Below, in pieces: positions 58,433 to 64,000 of a stretch of 64,000 nucleotides of DNA. Position 1 is the first letter of the stretch, and each line of letters begins with the position of its first letter. The translations under genes were made by a program, and so were the position numbers. Origin of the DNA: Ochotona curzoniae (Eukaryota > Chordata > Mammalia > Lagomorpha > Ochotonidae); contig NW_024464918.1 of NCBI RefSeq assembly GCF_017591425.1, positions 22,348,001 to 22,412,000 on the forward strand. Reading direction: 5' to 3'. The notes beneath the pieces are model-generated. The model was not told the DNA's origin. It did not search any database and worked only from the letters and a program-made list of their open reading frames with translations.

Positions 58433-59519
58433 ACCCCCCCCCCAAAAAAGAAAACAATGCTTAAAGAAAAGAAAAGAAAAAAGAGGCAGAAGTTTGTGTT
58501 AGCGTGTGTTTCAGAAATTTGAAGTAGATAATCTGAAAAGCAGAGGGACACATTTTTCCCTTTCGGGATGACTGAGGTTGGAGGAGGAAATTAAAAATAA
58601 ACACAAAGGCAACATTGAAAAGGAGAACAATGCAAGATATTTAGAGAATGTAAATTTATAAAGTAGAAGCGAGGTTTATTGAAGAACAAACTTGGGGGTA
58701 GGGGAGAGGTTGAGGGGGATAACCTGGAAGTGACAGGAAGAAAGAAACAAATAAAGGAAGTCCGATTAGGAAGAAGGTCCGGCTGGAAATAAAACCTGGC
58801 TTGCTAGCCAAAGGAGAGACCGGATGCAGTATACAGACTGAAGCTGCCCAGAGGATCCCTAGCAGTGGCAAGAAATCCTCCCGAAGGGGTGCACTGTGTA
58901 GCCTTTTAAAGTGAAGCCATCTAAAGACTTGTTCACAGAGTAAATATGTGGAGTTTGGGGGTCTGAAAGCCTGAGGATTTGTCCCACACGAGAGGGTGAT
59001 GAAGAATTGCTTGGGATGACGTGTGTTCACCTTGAGGGATGCTGAGGTCAGGCCTTAGCCAGGCCACGGCTGCAGGAGCATTCACTGAGAGCCGGTGCCT
59101 CTCCATTCACACGTTCAGTCATTTCTTCTTCCACCTGACCCTGGATCCAACAGAGATGCCCTGAGTGCCCACCTGGGCTTCTTCATGGTCATCAGCACAG
59201 AGATCTGTCTGAGACTTGATGGTACCATGTTGGAAAAGAGATGGCAGCTTCAGAATTGAACAACCAGAAGGATCCTGGCCCCCTCCAAGCCAAGGAGAAG
59301 ACAGAAAATGGATATTCATGAATAGATCTTTCCATCACAGGGAAAATACAGCCACCTAAGACTTGAGCTAGAAGCAACCTCACTCAACACTTAAGGAAGC
59401 AGAGGCCTTGAGAGGGCCAGAAAGAGGAACACTAAAAATTACCGAGTACCTTTGTGCCAGGAGCTTTGCTTTTTAATTGTGGTGATGGGTACATAGATAT
59501 TATCACTCATAAAGTTACT
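58433..59519 (+). other. DPYSL3: DPYSL3 intron 1, unassigned stretch
   Basis: No exon was recognised. A C-run (about 58432-58443) followed by an A-rich patch closes the preceding SINE. The 124-residue minus frame at 58656-59030 has no known motif. Confidence 0.4.
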
Positions 59520-59945
59520 CATAAAGTTTACCTTTTAAATCAGAGCATAGTTTATTGGTATTAAATCTGTTAACAATACTGTTCTCCCACCACAACTCCT
59601 GAGTCCTAGAACTTTCTTTCCACTCTAAAAAAATCCTGTACTCATTAACAGCCACTGCCTATTCTCCCTCTAACCTCTGATGACCACTCATCTGTTTTCA
59701 GTCTCTGGAGTTACCCATTCTGAGTATGTTATATGAACTTCATCATGCGATATGGGGCATTTGTGTTGTTTCTCTCAGTCAAGCAGCAGCCTGTTTCCAG
59801 TACTCATCTGTGCTGTTCAATTGCCTTTCGTTTCTGAGTCCCATTGTATGGCTGTATCAGATGTTGATTCTCTTTGATGGTTTTCAGTTCTTGCTTTTTA
59901 TAAACAATGGGATGCCAGGAATTTATGAAAGCTCTTTACACTTAG
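59520..59945 (-). mobile_element. Old L1 3'-UTR relic, minus strand
   Basis: 'ctaacctctgatgaccactcatctgttttcagtctctggagttacccattctg', 'ttatatgaacttcatcatgcgatatgggg' and 'tctgagtcccattgtatggctgtatcagatgttg' follow the reverse-complement order of an old L1 3' UTR. Confidence 0.7.
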
Positions 59946-60409
59946 TAAGTTGATGATCTCCACAGAAATCTTTGGGTCGAGGAGCTGTCATTTTACCCTT
60001 GTTACAGCTGGCAGGAGAAAGTTAGATGGCCTATGTAACTTATACAGTTAGTTTAAGGCAAGTGTGTGTGGGGGAGCTGTGGGGCCAAGTCCCAGTTTCC
60101 TGTTTCCCTCTGTGACACTGTTTTCACTCTGATCAAGAACTGTTGTATTAGGAAAGGACCAGCGTCTCATTCCTCGGTGTTCCTCACTGTCCATATCCAG
60201 GTGCCCTGGAAAGTTGGCGTAAATTTGTCAGATGAAGCTCCTCTGCTGAGTAATACCTCGGACACAACAGGAGGGATAGGAGACTAAGAATAAATCATCC
60301 CTCCTCATTTTAATAGCAAATATGTCAGGTCTGAAAAAAAATCCATGAGAACTGATAAGTAAACCACATAGATTTCAACAATGTTTGCACACAAAGAAAC
60401 TTACCTTTT

Positions 60410-60737
60410 ATTATTGTTGTTGTTGTTATTATTATTATTAGAAGGTCAGATAGAGAGGAGAGACAGGGAGGAAGATTCTTCATCCATTGATTCACTCCCC
60501 AAGCGGCCTCAACTGCCAGAGCTGTGCTGATTCGAAGCCAGGAACCTGGAGCCTCTTCCGGGACTCCCACGCAGGTATAGGGTCCCAAGGCTTTGGGCCA
60601 TCCCTGACTGCTTTCCCAGTCCATAAGCAGGGAGCTGGATGGGAAGCGGGGCTGCTGGTATTAGAACCAGTGCCCATATGGGATCCCAGCACGTGCAAAG
60701 TGAGGACTTCAACCGCTAGGCTACCATCCTGGGCCCT
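60410..60737 (-). mobile_element. Young C-type SINE, minus strand, with TSD
   Basis: The tail complement has turned into (TTG)n/(TTA)n (60411-60440). The body is intact from AAGGTCAGATAGAGAGG to CTAGGCTACCATCCTGGGCCC. A 13-bp duplication with one mismatch, AAACTTACCTTTT (60397-60409) and AAACTTATCTTTT (60738-60750), flanks it. Confidence 0.93.
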
Positions 60738-60819
60738 AAACTTATCTTTTGTTTTCATTTTTTCCATGAAATTTTGCCAGGTGCCATCCTCTGTTAAATA
60801 ACTGACATGTTCAGGAGCA

Positions 60820-60930
60820 GAATGTTATAAATAAATTGGGGCATATTCATCTGTAGGCACACTACAGAGCCATGAGAGAGGGTGCTGCACTGATGGAACC
60901 AAGTATTCTTAGCTTATTTGGCTCCTCTTC
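60820..60930 (+). mobile_element. Short L1-like fragment
   Basis: 'gttataaataaattggggcatattcatctgtaggcacactacagagccatgagagag' fits an L1 ORF2-tail fragment in sense orientation. It is short, so confidence is limited. Confidence 0.45.
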
Positions 60931-62579
60931 AGTGGGGCATTGGCAGCAAACTTGAGGATGGGGGTGGCGTGTGTCACATGACGGAATAACCTGCCTCAGT
61001 TGAAATACCTCCCGTTGGCAGATTTCTATCTGCGACCCCAAACCCATACCCTCTGCCACAATAAAAAACAAACTCGATGGAGATTTGACAGATTTAGCCA
61101 GTGTGTAATTCTGAGCAAAGCGATAATGAGTACCATGCTTTCTCCTGTTCCTTCAGCTGCACTTCCCCCACATTTCCCCCAGTGTCTTGGTGTTGCTGTT
61201 GTAATTGAATAAAGACAATACCATTTCTCTTACAAACAAGATTTTCTGCTCAAATTAACATCAAAACAGACTTGACCAAAAATGGGGATGAAACCTCTCT
61301 GGAGGCACAACAAACATGACAAATGTTAAGAAATATGGGCTATAGCATAAGCAGGGACCATTGCCAGTGAAAGACTCCACAGAGCCCATTGTGTGATTTT
61401 TTTTCTTTGGCATCCCAACATTTGGGAACTATTAATGTGTAGGGACCAGTTCTTTTCCCTAAATAAGCATTTCTGTCTCCCAGATTCCTTGCAAAATCCT
61501 TCTGATGATTTGGGAGACCAGTTAACAAACCACACCGACCATATGCAGTGGAGGCCTGATCATCTGTGACACACAGTGTAGATTTGAAGGATTCAGATAC
61601 TTGGTGATCCCCACCCGAAATGTTACTTTGCTTTTCTTTCTGAATGTTGCCAGTAAGCACTTGTTTTGGATCTGATTCTGTCTGCACTGTTCGAGCCTCA
61701 CAAAGGATTTGGGAAATAGCCCTTCTTGGTATTGTTAATACAAAGCAATACTCTCTTGTTATTGTTTGTGAATTGCTAATTGCAAAATGACTCTGTGTAA
61801 ATTAGTCATTGTCTCCAAGGACATAGGTTGTTGATGTTTGATTCCAAATTTCCCCTTTCAAGTCATGTCTGCTCATTCAGTCACAATAGCTGTAATATTG
61901 TTATATTTCCATAGAAACCATCTGTAAAGTCACAGACACAGGATTACACCCTCCCTGCAGGCGGAGGCAGGAAGGCCAGATGGGTTAGGAAAGGGAAAAG
62001 GCCCTTGTTGAGACATAAATCACTTGGTAAAGGGGGGAGACTGTGAGGGAGGAAACCACTTTAGGAGAAGAATTGTGTTCCAGCAGTATTTGCTTCAGGG
62101 TGAAATTCCCAAATGACGTGGCCAGCAGTGCAGGCTCATTTCCAAGGCTGGTGGCTGGGACCCTGATACCAGTGAGATTGGAGTCTATGATTTCTTCTAC
62201 AGACAGCTGATTTCTCAAAGCTTCGGCCCCAGACAGACTGATTTAAGGTTATGGTCAGCTCCTGTGTGTTTGAAGATTGGTCAGAAAGTAAGGTCTAGCA
62301 GTCACCGTGGTGTGCCAGGCTGGACCTTTCACTCCATCTTGCTAGTACCCCGGGTTTCTTGTTTTACAGACTGGGTACCTCAGCTGCTCTCACTCCTGTT
62401 CTTCAGGGCTCAGCTTCATCTGAAATGTTCCTGGGACCTTTCGTAGGCCCTTATAGCTGGTTAATAGTGGAAATGTCCATGAGGCTGTCTTTGGTTGCTA
62501 GTTAACCTTCTGTAACATCAATGCTTGCTAGCCCATCTGCCACTAGCCTGAGAGCTCATGGTAGCACGCCTACATGCTT
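60931..62579 (+). other. DPYSL3: DPYSL3 intron 1, unassigned stretch
   Basis: No exon, repeat family or regulatory site was recognised. Minus frames at 61326-61687 overlap and carry no known motif. Confidence 0.4.
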
Positions 62580-62918
62580 TCGAAGATTTATTTTATTTAT
62601 TTGAAAGGGAAATTTACAGAGAGAGAGGGCAAGGGAAGGAGGCAGAGAGAAATGGAAAGAGAGAAAGAGGAGAGATCTTCTATGCCTGAATAGCTACAAC
62701 AGTCAGGATCAGGCCAGGCTGAGACCTGAGCCAGGAGCTTCATCCAGGTCCCCCACTTGGATGCAGGAACCCAAGGACTTGGGCCATCTTCCATGCCTTT
62801 CACAGTAGCATTAACAGGGAGCTGGACCAGAAGTGGAGCAGCTAGGACTCAATCCAGTGGCCATGTGGGATACCAGCATTGCAGGCAGTAGTTTAGCCCA
62901 TGATGCCACAACCCTACC
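62580..62918 (-). mobile_element. Older C-type SINE, minus strand
   Basis: GAAGATTTATTTTATTTATTTGAAAGG is followed by a GA-rich tract (62620-62675), GAGCCAGGAGCTTCATCC, CCCCCACTTGGATGCAGG and ACCAGAAGTGGAGCAGC. It ends in GATGCCACAACCCTACCCCC. Confidence 0.88.
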
Positions 62919-64000
62919 CCCATACATATATTTTTGAGTTCATGAATAAGAACTTAATAACTTCCTAAGAATCTACCTTTTTTGAGATTGGCTTTGTGTG
63001 GCTTCCTGATGTGTTGGTTTGAACTGACTGATGTTCATGAATTTTCAGTTTTAATTCTGGTATTTGTTGAGGATCTGCATTTGTCAAACACTGTGCTAAC
63101 TTCTAGGGAAACAACTATTTTAAAAAGATAGGTAAATACATTTTTAAAAGTGATTTATTTGTGCCAGACCATCCCAAAGGCTCACCTTCCTGCTTGTGGC
63201 TTGGTACTGTCACTTTTAGAAGTACATCTAAGAAGTACATTATTTGTACTTTTAGAAATGCATCTCATTATAAAGCAGCTTAGAGATGTTCCTGAGACCA
63301 TGTGCTGCCTGGTGGAAAGAAATTGGGTCTGAAAATCAAAAGTGGAGGGGGGAAATGTGCTTATCTTACTGTGTAAATGTGGCCCAGTGCCCTCACGTTT
63401 CTGAATCTTAGGTTTCTGAGTTTTTAAAAGAAAATTTTAGTTGAGTTAAATATGAGATTTTCTAGCAACACCTCAGTTTTAAAAACCGTCTGAGATAATC
63501 CTATGTATAATTCTAGGAGACAGACGAACTGCTTGAATGTAGCTTTCCCAAGCTCTCCCTTCCAGTTCCCCTCGTACCCTTTGTGGAAGATGAATGAGAA
63601 GCACAGCTGGGAACCCACTGGAATGAATTATTCTTGGTCCATCTAGCTCTGAAGTCCAAGAGGTCTGGAAATATAGGCACTCAACCCCACAATTAATGTC
63701 CCCCATCGCTTGCCAGCAGACATCACGAACACGTGTGGGACTCGGAGGCCTGATTTTGAACCCAGAACCATCATTTCTCTTCTCAGCCGGTTTCCACATC
63801 TGTTATGTTGGAGAAAATATTCTTTCAGGATTGAGTTTATGAGATTCATCATAAAAGTTGCTATTCACTCTGTAATTACTGAGTTCTAAAGAAGTTGTGA
63901 TGGGAAAGGCTGCACTGTGGGATTTGAGTATCTTCACAGGCTACTGCTGCTACGTCAAAAGCACGAGGCCCCGACACTCTTCATCTAGGTAGTTTTTCCA
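62919..64000 (+). other. DPYSL3: DPYSL3 intron 1, window end
   Basis: A probable MIR relic lies at about 63310-63425 (gtgcttatcttactgtgtaaatgtggcccag ... ttctgaatcttagg). No exon was recognised before the window ends. The minus frames at 63424-63852 lack known motifs. Confidence 0.45.

Noticed and set aside
47196..64000. Short-isoform first exon of DPYSL3 (family start MSYQGKKNIPRIT)
   Set aside because: I looked for it in the intron, and no open frame encodes it. It probably lies beyond the window.
1..64000. CRISPR arrays, operons, phage or plasmid genes, tRNA/rRNA genes
   Set aside because: The short direct repeats are SINEs or simple repeats, and the tRNA-like heads belong to SINEs. The sequence has vertebrate intron and repeat structure throughout.

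Overview
The window looks like mammalian nuclear DNA, almost certainly from a lagomorph. About 30 copies of the tRNA-derived lagomorph C-type SINE lie on both strands, and several keep clean target-site duplications. The younger copies start with a CCTAGTGGCTAAAGTCCTCGCC-like head and end in CTCTGTATATCTGACTTTNNAATAAA. From memory this is closer to the pika (Ochotona) form than to the rabbit form, so I lean to pika, but the species call is inference.

Only one protein-coding segment is well supported. It is the first coding exon of the long isoform of DPYSL3 (CRMP4, also called TUC-4/ULIP1) at 46809-47195 on the + strand. It encodes 129 residues and ends at a phase-0 splice donor (AAG|GTAAGG). 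It sits in a CpG-rich promoter region at about 46390-47250. The dihydropyrimidinase-like body of the protein is encoded by exons beyond the window.

Layout: 1-46300 is upstream intergenic DNA. It holds old L1, L2, MIR, mariner and SINE relics, with no gene I can defend; the few splice-bounded open segments are listed as findings only. 46300-46808 is the promoter and 5' UTR. 46809-47195 is the exon. 47196-64000 is the start of a long intron 1. The intron carries further SINEs, a large reverse-oriented old L1 block (about 54330-56960) broken up by SINEs, an L1 3'-end relic (about 59520-59945) and an old hAT-type DNA transposon relic (about 57905-58125).

I saw no tRNA or rRNA gene, CRISPR array, operon or microbial-type gene. 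The other long open frames are mostly repeat-derived or GC-rich shadows. I found no convincing new biological system. The more unusual items are a SINE copy with a target-site duplication but no A-tail, inserted into an older SINE; an isolated 5' SINE head with no body; and a 142-bp intergenic open segment with good splice sites at both ends.
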